Made by a program: the position numbers and the translations under genes. Of a DNA stretch of 64,000 nucleotides, positions 43,870-54,135 are shown piece after piece. The number at the start of each line of letters is the position of its first letter. The stretch's first letter is position 1. This DNA is from Clitopilus passeckerianus (Eukaryota > Basidiomycota > Agaricomycetes > Agaricales > Entolomataceae): the NCBI GenBank assembly GCA_944990035.1, contig CALYLX010000011.1, positions 124,001 to 188,000 on the forward strand. Reading direction: 5' to 3'. Below the pieces are notes generated by a model. The model was not told the DNA's origin. It searched no databases and worked only from the letters and a program-made list of their open reading frames with translations.

Positions 43870-45341
43870 TTTTTCTTCTTGTCGTCGTCGTCAAAAGGAT
43901 CTTGCTCGATGTCGTGAAAAGGTCGTTCAACGTGTATTCGAGGTCGTTGATTGCTCAGAGTGCGTTACTGTAGGTCGTTTATAAACAGCCTGCTCCTGCG
44001 GAGAGTGGCGAGATTTGAAACGACGTCACCGTCACGGAAGCTGTGATGTAGTGACATTGACAGGCGCCTAGTCAATGGGTGTGGAGCGATGTAGCTGAGT
44101 TTAAAATGATATACTATATGGGAATTCTGATATACTGTTTTTGGACGCGTTGGGAGCGCGTTTGGCACCGGGCGGATTCGACACGTTCTGGTGAGCGTCC
44201 AGAGTTTAAGTAGCAAAAATATGTATTTCATGTAGATACATTAGAATTGGACGCGCGAAGCGCGTTTTAGAAAATAAACAACCTGTTATTGGCGGAAAAT
44301 CAGGCTTAATGGTGCGTTCATGGCCATATTCAGACCTAGAGCAGAGATTTTTGGCCGTTTCTGAGAGTTCGGGACCAGGAGAACGGTGCGATCAGTGAAT
44401 AAGAGCGATCTACTGCCAACCCGAGAGCGCTGAGCTCCGGAATGTGCTCGTTGTGTCCAAAATGAGCACTTTTGACGTGGGTGTAGCTCGAGGAAGAGGT
44501 CTCTCGGAACCATGGATTCGTTTGCCACAGCCTTGAAACTCGGGGAGCCAATGGGTCCGGCTACACGTATGCTGGGAACACTACTGAAGTAGCATTAATC
44601 CTGTTTGTTCCTGCAGAATTAGGCATTTCCCTAATTGTGCACTCTATGAAGTAGCCAATGGCCTCGTAGACTCCCATAATGAAATTAGAGCATCGGAGAA
44701 CCTATCAAAAGGCAGTCTGCAAATCTAAAGGCTCTTCCTTTGCACGCAGTTTGATGAATTAGAATCTAGCCTGTATTTACTGGGCAACCTAGAACCTTGC
44801 AGACGGATATTGGCCTCGTTGACCATGTAAGCTCACTTCTCACTCTCGCACTGTCTTAAGTTTACCCAAAACCTGGACGAAAAGTCGCTAAACGGCACAC
44901 AGAATGATTGACTACCAAACCGCCGCTCACACGTGCCCTTGATAAAGCACCTTGATTTCGGTAGTGGACCCTTGATCTGCACCGGCCCGAGTATTTCCAC
45001 AAAATTTCAAGCTTTTAGAAGCCTTCCCCATATCCTTTCTCTTCCTCTCTTTCCTCCTCTTAATTAATTCATTATTTTTTCTCTTTCCGTCCAGAGGCCC
45101 ACAGGTACAGTTAGAGAGCCTAGTCAAATGCGGATGATGTACATCATGGTGATTGTGAAATTGATTCCGAGATGGCCGAAACAGTTCCTTGACATCCCAA
45201 CGGACAATTGGTTGAGCAATGTCTGAGGGCGATGGGTGTATGCTTATATTATTCAGAATGTACTCTGGTGTTGTCGCGGTCACACATGATAGAGTGTGAC
45301 CAGACAGTCTGAGCTCTCCTTTTCACAGGACATCCATAGCT
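43870..45341. other. 1.5-kb intergenic region
   Basis: No supported gene. The minus frame 44927-45283 is polar with Lys/Arg runs but has no splice or family support. GCGCG-containing words (GACGCGTTGGGAGCGCGTTT, then GACGCGCGAAGCGCGTTT) around 44143-44270 form a small cluster of unknown meaning. Confidence 0.35.
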
Positions 45342-46763
45342 ATGGCCAACGATGCATTATGGTGCCTCATCATCGACCACGCTAATAGGCGGCATGGAGA
45401 TCTTTTCACTGGCAGGATGTTCGTCAATAAGGATAAGGACATTGTTGATGATCTGAAGGAGCCGCTTAAAGCCAAGAATTCATTCATTCTTAAGGACGTC
45501 GACCCCGTGCAGATTGGCCTCTGGAAACCAATCAAGAATCTCTCCATTGCGCATATGAGCACGCTCAAAAATGCCATCAAAAACTTCAGTTTTGGAGCCC
45601 CCGATTCAGAGGATGGTGTCACGAAGGGTGTAGAACGACTCAATTCACCTACGAAGTTATCCGCCCTTGGAGATACCGCTCCTGATTACTTGCATATTAT
45701 AGTACATGTTCCACGGATTCATGGTGAGTGCCTATTATTTCTTCTGACCTACAAACGATGACATTTCCCCTATAACTTTGACTAGTCCGTATCATCAGAC
45801 CCTCTGCATGAACCTCCACTCAAGAAAGCTTGAATAGACCACAGAAGCCACAATAACGATGGTACGGAATTATATCCTACTGCTTCTTGGTAGCTAACAA
45901 TTAAACGTGGACATAGGTTTAGCCTCAACGATGACGCCATCCAGCTCGGATGAGTCCAAACTCTCTATCTCGAGTTCAGGATCCACCGGAGCCAATGGAG
46001 CCCTACGACTCTGGGAAGCAACATGGAACTACAGCGGGGATGGGGTGCCCTTGTGTAAACAGTGGGAGGTCGAACGAGATGAAACATTCGCTGAAAATTC
46101 GGTTGAAGTCCCAAAGTCATGCTGGATTCTGGAGGAACCTGAAAACATCAGGATGTTGGGGCTGCCTGAAAAGGGGGTGCTAATTCAAGCTGATTATATG
46201 AATGGGCTGCAAGGGTTGCTCAGAGCTGCCGGTTTGATTGCCTCGCAGGATGCCTGGTCGGATGCATTGGTTACATTTAAAAACCCATTCATTGGTGTTC
46301 GTACTAGTGGAACTGATCGCAAAGCCGGCTTTGTTCTGACAGGACATCCTGGAATTGGTGGGTAGTGCCTTCTCATCACTCCATGAATACTCATTCATCC
46401 GTACGTAGGAAAGTCAATCTGGCTATGGCTCCTACTCGTCCTGCGTTTACACGCAAAGCTGCCGATATTCTTTCATCCAGGTCAAAAGGAACTTTATTAC
46501 TTCAGTGCGGAGAAGGTGCTCGCCCTCTGAGGATTTGATCCCATTCAGTTTTTTCATCTTCTTGATCTGGATGAAACAGCGTGGGTCCTTGTCGACTCTA
46601 CCGCCGACCTCATAACTGTCCCGGAGGAGGTGTCCTGGCTCAACACTTTCGTAGTGCAGACGCCTTCTCCTCGAACAAACCGTCTAGAGTGGAGGAAAAA
46701 GGTTCTCCCCCAACCCCCTCTATTCTTTCTCAAGCCGTGGTCTCTGTCAGAGTTGTTAGTCGC
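45342..46763 (+). pseudogene. Crinkler-type effector gene, 5' part (Ub-like header + P-loop NTPase)
   Basis: The first exon (from 45342) matches the ubiquitin-like header of Crinkler/CR proteins (ALWCLIIDHANRRHGDLF, then DVDPVQIGLWKPI). Later exons (45917-46357 and 46409-46763) contain an NTPase. The Walker A spans an intron (LTGHPGIG, then GKSIWLW). The conserved C-terminal text (NTFVVQTPSPRTNRLEW, LFFLKPWSLSELLVA) ends at a good donor (GTAAGTAG at 46764). The frame is broken by one in-frame TGA at 46528-46530, and the link between the first two exons is unclear. The remaining domain lies at 55519-56437 beyond an intron with a retrotransposon in it. Family knowledge: CR proteins combine such NTPases with nuclease domains and are implicated in inter-organism conflict. 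Whether this locus makes protein is doubtful. Confidence 0.75.
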
Positions 46764-46927
46764 GTAAGTAGTTTACTTTTTCGCCTGGATTGACAGCTAC
46801 ATCAGCAAACTCAGATTTTGGCACAGCCACAGCGGTAGTTGGCCATATTCGCGACCTGATTTCATAGCGCGGGGATAGTTGCCAGTAGTTTTCTTGATTT
46901 TCATAGGTAGTTATAGGGGGCCATATT

Positions 46928-46932
46928 CCAAC
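46928..46932 (+). repeat. Left target-site duplication, CCAAC
   Basis: CCAAC precedes the 5' LTR and is repeated directly after the 3' LTR at 54131-54135. Five base pairs is the usual length for Ty3/gypsy integrases, so the element inserted as a whole at this site. Confidence 0.9.
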
Positions 46933-47397
46933 TGTTATGATTTTGCTTACATGTTTCTCCTTACATACCCCGGCCCGCTTACCTATGCACGATTACTCAC
47001 ATATGCTGCGCATCACTGCGCATTTTTCATCTTTTTCCATGCTTACTCCGCATCTCTCACGATCGTGAGAGACTTATACCTTATCTGACTCTTTCTGACT
47101 CATGTACTTACTCATCATGCTGCGCATGACTCATTACTTACTCAGCATGCTGCGCATGTGCTATATTTAGAACTACTAGATAGGTATATAAACCTGTACC
47201 ATTTGGTCAAGGCTCCTCAGCTTGACCTAGGCAATCTACCTAACTGCTTAGTTCTCTATTTCGCCTTTAAGTCCCTTGCTTCGTCAATCTCACCAGGTCG
47301 TCAGTACAGCCGCAGCTGCTGACAAATCTCTGTCTTTGTTTATCAAAGACATCGAGCGTAAACAGTATTACCTAAGTTGTTAGGCTCTGCCTTAACA
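46933..47397 (+). repeat. 5' LTR (465 bp)
   Basis: It begins TGTTATGATTTTGC and ends GCCTTAACA. TATATAAA lies at 47185-47192, and the presumed transcript start is about 30 bp later. An 18-bp perfect palindrome (CTCTCACGATCGTGAGAG) lies at 47054-47071. The word GCTGCGCATG or close variants occurs three times between about 47005 and 47160. Confidence 0.93.
47218..47228 (+). promoter_or_regulatory. 5'-end primer sequence for self-priming
   Basis: CAGCTTGACCT starts 33 bp from the TATA box, at the expected 5' end of the transcript. It is the exact reverse complement of the 11 nt at the primer-binding site (47400-47410). Tf1-type elements prime reverse transcription with the first 11 nt of their own RNA in this way. 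Confidence 0.7.
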
Positions 47398-47399
47398 AA

Positions 47400-47410
47400 A
47401 GGTCAAGCTG
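47400..47410 (+). promoter_or_regulatory. Primer-binding site (self-priming type)
   Basis: AGGTCAAGCTG begins two bases after the 5' LTR. It does not resemble the usual initiator-tRNA-Met complement (TGGT...). Instead it pairs over 11 nt with 47218-47228. Confidence 0.7.
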
Positions 47411-47993
47411 TTCAGAAGGCCCGCTCATTGTTAGCGCAGGCCCACCCCACGACAACACAGCAGAAGCACGCAACAGGCCGATTGCCGTTGCGGCTACCAC
47501 TCAGTCACCACGGTCGTACACAGGGCAGACCACCCGCCACGAAATACCACTCTAGTAGAAGGAACCAACAACGTCTACAAGTTCACCAACGGAAGCTACT
47601 GCGGTTTTAATCACAACAATAACCGCTGGTGCTACGCCTCTCTCTCCTTGGCAAATTCACATTCACCACCGTTGCCGTTGAAAACAGACACTTCCACGCT
47701 CTAGACTTCCCTACCCCTGAACGACCTCATAAGACCCCTGCTATTGTCCGAGCTCAACGAGAACACGACATTGAAGTAGACGAGGAGGAACAGCGACGCT
47801 TCGCACCATTACCCACAGCAATATCCAGGAACCCATCACTAGTCCCGTCTACCAGCGCTTCTGTCTTGCCCGAAGAGGAGAAGAAGAACACCAAGTACAA
47901 CAACAGCTAGAGGAGAGCCCCACAGCTGAGCCAGAGGAGCGCCCCAGTGCAGAAACAATTGAACCAGAGACCGACTTCGATTTCGACTACGAA

Positions 47994-48984
47994 ATGTCAC
48001 AAGACAACAACAACAAGAAGGACATTGGAGCCAAACCCCAAACGTTCTCCGGAGACCGATCCAAGACCAGAAAGTTCATTCAGGAACTTGAAGACTACCT
48101 CATCCTAAACAACCTCAACCAACTCGAAGATGACAAGAAGATTCGCATCGCCCTATCCTTCCTCAAAGAAGGAACTGCAGCAGCATGGGGATTAGAATTT
48201 CACGATAAATATTCAGCAGCTGAAAGGAAAGCCACCTACGCTGAATTTATCAACCAATTCAAAGAAGCCTTTTCCCTACCGACGACAAAGCTGCCGCACT
48301 CCTCCAACTCAAAGCCTTACGACAGGATGGGACAGCTGACGAATTTGTCACCGTCTTCAAGAATATTCTTGCACGAACTGATCTCAGCGGTGACACTGCA
48401 AAGATTGAGATCTTCATGGAAGGACTTACCCCCAAACTCCGAGAGAAAATTCTCTTTTCCGATTCCCTCCTACCACATTCGACGATTGGGTCAAGAAAGC
48501 CGTCCAGTTTGACAACAACTGGCGACGTGCCAAGACAATCATGGGACATACCCGTATCATCAAGACATCTGATATGGTCAAAGGTGCTTACAAAACACCT
48601 ACTGGAGCCCGAGACCCAATGGCTATGGATGTTGATCGTTTCACCACTGATCCACCCAAACGCCGCCTCACCCAGGAGGAAAGAGAACATCACAAGAAGA
48701 ACAACTTGTGCTACTATTGCTCCAAGAAAGGTCACACGATCCAACAATGTCTTCAAAGGAAGAATTTTGGAAGAACCTACCCTAGCAACAACGACAGCCG
48801 ATTCCACAAGAAACCTGAGAAGGGAGCCGAGTTGATCAAATATGTCAGAGCAGTCCTAGCTGACATGCCCCAAGAAGAAGCCGCTGAATTCTACACTGAA
48901 GCAGAGGCTGAGGGTTTTAAAGAGGAAGACTGCAAAGCCGACGTCAGTACTTCCGCCCGATTGATATTTCCAGTGTACTTGTAG
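47994..48984 (+). pseudogene. gag of the chromovirus, frameshifted
   Basis: From the ATG at 47994 a capsid-like helical region reads to about 48.28 kb (FIQELEDYLILNNLNQLEDD, EGTAAAWGLEF). Similarity then shifts frame near 48.28 kb and again near 48.45 kb. The nucleocapsid part (48541-48984) has one CCHC zinc knuckle (CYYCSKKGHTIQQC). An acidic open stretch upstream (from about 47.63 kb, in other frames) may belong to the N-terminus. Single-base changes are enough to explain each shift. Confidence 0.8.
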
Positions 48985-49049
48985 CTACTGATTTTTATGC
49001 TGAATCTATGCGTATCCCAATCTCTCTACAAGACCCCTAGATGGAAATA

Positions 49050-52000
49050 CAACAATCGCCGGCACAAAAGCTCTCATTGACTCTGGAGCGCAAGGGTCAT
49101 TTATCGACTCCGTCTTCGCCAAGACACATCACCTCCCACTACTCCCACTCCGACAACCGATTACAGCACGAAACGTTGATGGCACCCTGAACAAACAAGG
49201 AACTATTACCCACTTTACCTGGGTTATTGCCAAGATAGGGACAGCCATCATCAAGGAAAGATGTTTTGTCACTGGACTCGGGAAAGACCACCTGATTTTT
49301 GGATTACCCTGGCTAAAACGGGTAGATCCAATCATATCGTGGAGCGACGGCACACTCGAAATCGACGAATCACGCATTACCCAACGACTGTCGCAAACAT
49401 TGATGCGAGCAGTAGACATCAAGCGGATGAGAGCCATCCGAGAACAACTACTAGAGGAAAACACGCCACCTACCCAGCACCTGATTGTTCCGAAGAGAAT
49501 CCCGGAAAATCAGAAGGACTTAGCGACTATTTCCGAATAGTCGAAGACGGAGAAGAGATCAATGAAGATTTTCTCATCGCATACTGCCAGAACGAACCGG
49601 CAGTCGGAATATTCACCAAGGAGGAACCCCACTTACGCAGGAACACACAAAGGATTACCTTGTGTACGGGCCAATCAGGCCAACTACCACAATACGACAG
49701 ACGGTGGTAACACACCATCCAGCAACCAGACACCACACACAGCAGGTGTGGATACGTGCGAAAACATCAATTTCGCAAGCTCTGGAACATAAACGAGAAG
49801 ATAAGGAACCAAAGAAATCCCTTGACGAAATCATCCCCGACTATCTTCAAGACTACAGAAAAGTCTTTGAGAAAGCAGCATCTGAACGATTCCCACCAAG
49901 CCGACCCTGGGATCACGCCATAGATCTGAAGACAGATTTCGTGCCAAAAGACTGCAAGGTCTATCCGCTCAGCCCCTTAGAGCAAGAAAAACTCGACGAG
50001 TTTCTCAGGAAAATCTAGCCAAAGGATACATCCGAGAATCCAACTCCCCACAAGCATCTCCGTTCTTCTTTGTTGCAAAGAAAGACTCGGAAGCCCTGAG
50101 ACCATGTCAGGATTACCGACGACTCAACGAAGGAACAATACCTAACGCTTACCCCTTACCGCTGGCTAGCGAACTCATCGATAAACTCAAAGGAGCAACT
50201 GTCTTCACCAAACTCGACATTCGATGGGGATATCACAACATCCGCATCAAAGATGGTGACCAATGGAAAGCAGCGTTCAAGACCAACCGAGGGTTATTTG
50301 AACCAATGGTGATGTTCTTTGGACTAATGAACTCACCCGGTACCTTCCAAGCAATGATGAACCACCTTTTCCGAGACATGATAGACGAAGGATGGGTCAT
50401 CATCTACATGGACGACATCCTCATCTTCTCCAACGATCCAGAAAAACACCGAGAACGCACACGCAGAGTCTTACAAAGACTACAAAACAACGATCTCTAC
50501 CTCAAAGCAGAGAAATGCCAATTTGACACCACAAGAGTGGAATACCTTGGGTTCATCATTGAACCAAACAAGATCTCCATGGACCCTGTCAAACTTGCAG
50601 GGATGCGCGACTGGCCTACGCCAACTACAGTAAAGGAAGTCCGATCATTCCTAGGATTCGGAAACTTTTACCGCAGGTTCATCGGAAAATATGCGGAAAT
50701 TGCCAAACCGCTGAACGAACTCACCAAGAAAGACAAGAAATGGGAATGGACCAATGAATGTCACAAAGCTTTCACTACCCTGAAAGACAAATTCCTGGAA
50801 GCGCCTGTGTTGCTGATGCCTGATCCCACGAAGCCATTTGTGGTGGAAAGCGACGCCTCAAAACATGCAACAGGAGCAGTCCTACAACAACGTGACGCCA
50901 ACGGATCATGGCACCCATGTGGTTTCATATCTAAATCGTTCTCGAAACAGAACGGAACTATGAAATCTACGACCGAGAACTTCTAGGCATTATCCGCGCA
51001 TTAGAAACCTGGCGACACTACTTCCATGGATCCCAACATTCAGTTGTGATTCTATCCGATCACAAAAACCTCACATACTTCCGAGAAGCCCGGAAGTTGA
51101 ACCGACGACAAGCAAGATGGAATTTGATGCTATCCCAGTTTAACATCAAACTTGTACACACCCCTGGTGCAAAGATGATACAATCTGACGCACTATCTCG
51201 ACGACCAGACCACATCCCAGGTGAAGACACCGACAACGAAGACATCATTCTCCTCCCCGACAAGCTCTTCCTTCGCTCAATTGACATTGAACTAAAGGAC
51301 GAAATTGTACACAAGATGGTCAATGACAAACTGATTGTTGACGCCATTCGCACCGCCAAAGAAGACGGACCCCCACCAATCCGATCAAACCTGGAAGACT
51401 GGAAATTTGACGATGGCATCTTGTACTACAAGGACAAGTGTGTGGTACCAGATGACGAAGACCTCCGAAGGAAGATAGTCCAACGTTATCACGATCTACC
51501 CAGCGCAGGACACCCTGGACAATTTGGGACACTGGAAAAAGTCCGGAAGGACTACTGGTGGCCAGGGATGTCAGTGTTCATCAAGAACTTTGTGCAGGGC
51601 TGTGCAATGTGCCAGCAAATGAAAATCAATCGCCACCCCACCGCTCCACCATTAATGCCCATCAAATCCGAAACCACTAGGCCATTTTCGCTAGTGACGT
51701 ACGATTTTCACACGGATCTCCCAGAGAGTGATGGTTTCGATAGCATTATGGCCGTGGTCGACCATGGAGCTACGAAGGGGGCAATTTTCATCCCTTGCAC
51801 AAAGAAAATCGACGCCACAGGAACTGCAAACGCCTACATTGACAACGTTTACCGTCGCTTTGGACTTCCCGACAAAGGAATTTCAGACAGAGGACCTCAA
51901 TTCGCCTCTAAAGTTTTCCAAGAAATGGGACGACTCCTTGGAATCAAGCTCAACATGAGCACCGCCTACCACCCACAAACCGATGGTGCGACAGAAAGGA

Positions 52001-52736
52001 TCAATCAGGAGATTGATGCCTATCTCCGCATCTTCTGTGCACAGAACCCCGAATCCTGGTCCAAATGGATTACCACTCTAGAATTCTCCTACAACAGCCG
52101 AACACACTCTGTCACCAAACGAACCCCATTCTACCTAATGATGGGATACGAACCACCTGCACTCCCATCAGTTGCTCCCACTAGCAAAATTCCCGCAGTT
52201 GACAAACGGATCAAGGAACTTCTGCTAGCACGCGATGAAGCAAATGCTGCACATGCACTTGCTGCGCAACGCATGGCAGAGAAGATCACACGACAGTTCA
52301 CCCCATTCAAAGTCGGAGAAAAGGTGTGGTTAGAAGCCACAAATCTCAATCAAGGAAACATCTCCAAGAAACTAGCACCCAAACGAGAAGGACCCTTCAA
52401 GATACTTGAGGTAAAGGACACCTGACCTATAAACTCGACCTGCCAAGACGATGGAAGATCCACCCGGTGATTCACGCGTCACTTCTCACCCGTTACATCT
52501 CCACCAAAGCGCATGGACCCAGCTTCTCTAAACCGCCACCTGACGAAATCGACGGAATAGAAGAATACGAAATAGAAGCAATTGTGGCCCATCAGAAACA
52601 AGGCAAAGGGCGACACAGATACCTCGTAAAATGGAAGGGATGGCCATCAGCGGACAACGAATGGATGCCCGAGTCGGAACTGCGGAACGCCAAGAAAATA
52701 CTCACCGAGTATAAAAAGAGGAAGAAACTCACCTGA
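49050..52736 (+). pseudogene. pol: protease, RT, RNase H, integrase, chromodomain (frameshifted)
   Basis: The aspartic protease active site is ALIDSGAQGSFID near 49.07 kb. Reverse transcriptase covers about 50.03-50.75 kb, with [12 protein letters not shown] at about 50.40 kb. The RNase H Asp is in [14 protein letters not shown]. The integrase zinc finger (HDLPSAGHPGQFG, then CAMCQQMK) and DDE core (VTYDFHTDLPES; ISDRGPQFASKVF; AYHPQTDGATERINQE) lie at 51.45-52.05 kb. The chromodomain is at 52.56-52.72 kb (YEIEAIVAHQ, HRYLVKWKGWP, NEWMPESEL). The frame breaks near 49.5, 50.01, 50.95 and 52.41 kb, and I see no intact polyprotein. Chromodomains direct integration toward particular histone marks. 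Confidence 0.88.
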
Positions 52737-52774
52737 CACCACATAGCAAACCCACTCACATCCACTATATAACA

Positions 52775-53607
52775 ATGTCTCAAAATGCCTCTTCCTACGA
52801 CCGCACCATCATCCGCAACACCTTCAAATCCGATACCGCTATTACGGCGCTCCGTACGCATACTGCCTGGAGCAGCAACGACAACCCTCTCACCGCTGTG
52901 GGAGAACAAGGAACCCTACCAAAACCGACGAACCGAAACTCGCAACGAAGTGGCTCGTCTGCGCCACCAATTTGCGAAAACCACTGACGATCTTGATCAA
53001 CTTTTGGACAAAGTTGATCGAGAAACGGAGGAGACCCTCACAGACCTCTTCTTTGCTATTGGAGGAACAGCTTTCCTCGACGAATTCTTCCCCGAACGAC
53101 AAAACTGGTTCAACAACCCAGAGGAGACAGACTTCGAAACCCTTGCCTCCAATCCCTGGGGGCCTGAGGAAAGTCAAGAAGAGGAAGTCACAATCCTCAC
53201 TGCACGTCAAGTTTGCGGAACCCTACGAGCATTTCCTCCCGTCACCAATTTACACACCGCCGCAAAATAAAACATAACCCCTTCGTCAAAAAGAACAGAA
53301 CGACAACAAGGAAAACATCAATCCCAATGGCAAACCCTCCAACGCCATACCTCTCCGCATTCGAAAGCCCACCAGAGTCCGACTCACCAACGCTGGTGAA
53401 CCTTCCCCTCGACAGTATCGTCCCAGAAGGCGCCGCGCACCGGATACCTTGCCAACAGACCACCACCACCCAGATGGTTCAGATGCTACATTTGTGGAGG
53501 CAGACACCGACAGTGTCATTGCTTTCGTTTTGTGTGTCGTCTGTGCCATCATCGTGGCCCAGGCCATTACCCGGTTAGCTGCCCACAACGCTACCACAAG
53601 GGCATAG
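52775..53607 (+). pseudogene. Extra 3' ORF of the chromovirus with membrane segment
   Basis: It begins at an ATG (52775) 38 bp after the pol stop. Coding text passes through three frames (shifts near 52.89 and after about 53.2 kb). The parts are a Thr/Ser-rich start, a heptad-like coiled coil (EVARLRHQFAKTTDDLDQLL, DKVDRETEETLTDLF), an acidic middle, and a final hydrophobic helix (VIAFVLCVVCAIIVAQAI) before a short tail and stop at 53607. Position and layout resemble the optional third ORF (env-like) of some LTR elements, but there is no homology that I can name. Confidence 0.55.
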
Positions 53608-53665
53608 ACCGTCACTTCTGGGTAAAGGAAGGAAGTCGGAGACTTCAACGATAGCGAGAGGGTAA

Positions 53666-54130
53666 TGTTATGATTTTGCTTACATGTTTCTCCTTACATA
53701 CCCCGGCCCGCTTACCTATGCACGATTACTCACATATGCTGCGCATCACTGCGCATTTTTCATCTTTTTCCATGCTTACTCCGCATCTCTCACGATCGTG
53801 AGAGACTTATACCTTATCTGACTCTTTCTGACTCATGTACTTACTCATCATGCTGCGCATGACTCATTACTTACTCAGCATGCTGCGCATGTGCTATATT
53901 TAGAACTACTAGATAGGTATATAAACCTGTACCATTTGGTCAAGGCTCCTCAGCTTGACCTAGGCAATCTACCTAACTGCTTAGTTCTCTATTTCGCCTT
54001 TAAGTCCCTTGCTTCGTCAATCTCACCAGGTCGTCAGTACAGCCGCAGCTGCTGACAAATCTCTGTCTTTGTTTATCAAAGACATCGAGCGTAAACAGTA
54101 TTACCTAAGTTGTTAGGCTCTGCCTTAACA
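53666..54130 (+). repeat. 3' LTR (465 bp)
   Basis: Same ends, length and internal landmarks as the 5' LTR, offset by 6,733 bp. I found no mismatch when reading the two side by side. A short purine-rich stretch (GCGAGAGGGTAA) directly before it can serve as polypurine tract. Confidence 0.93.
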
Positions 54131-54135
54131 CCAAC
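54131..54135 (+). repeat. Right target-site duplication, CCAAC
   Basis: Direct repeat of 46928-46932, immediately after the 3' LTR. Confidence 0.9.

Larger units (their letters stand above)
46933..54130 (+). mobile_element. Ty3/gypsy chromovirus LTR retrotransposon (7,198 bp)
   Basis: The order is 5' LTR, primer-binding site, gag with CCHC knuckle, protease, reverse transcriptase with YMDD, RNase H, integrase, chromodomain, an extra ORF, 3' LTR. Integrase after RNase H and a C-terminal chromodomain place it with chromoviruses, and the self-priming signal points to the Tf1/sushi group. The two LTRs look identical by eye, implying recent insertion, yet gag, pol and the last ORF each need one-base frameshifts. 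It lies in the same orientation as the host Crinkler gene. Confidence 0.93.

Noticed and set aside
44927..45283. 118-codon minus-strand ORF
   Set aside because: Isolated frame with simple Lys/Arg runs, no splice structure and no family.
49261..49710. 149-codon ORF in the retrotransposon
   Set aside because: Out-of-frame shadow of the protease region; the coding frame carries ALIDSGAQGSFID.
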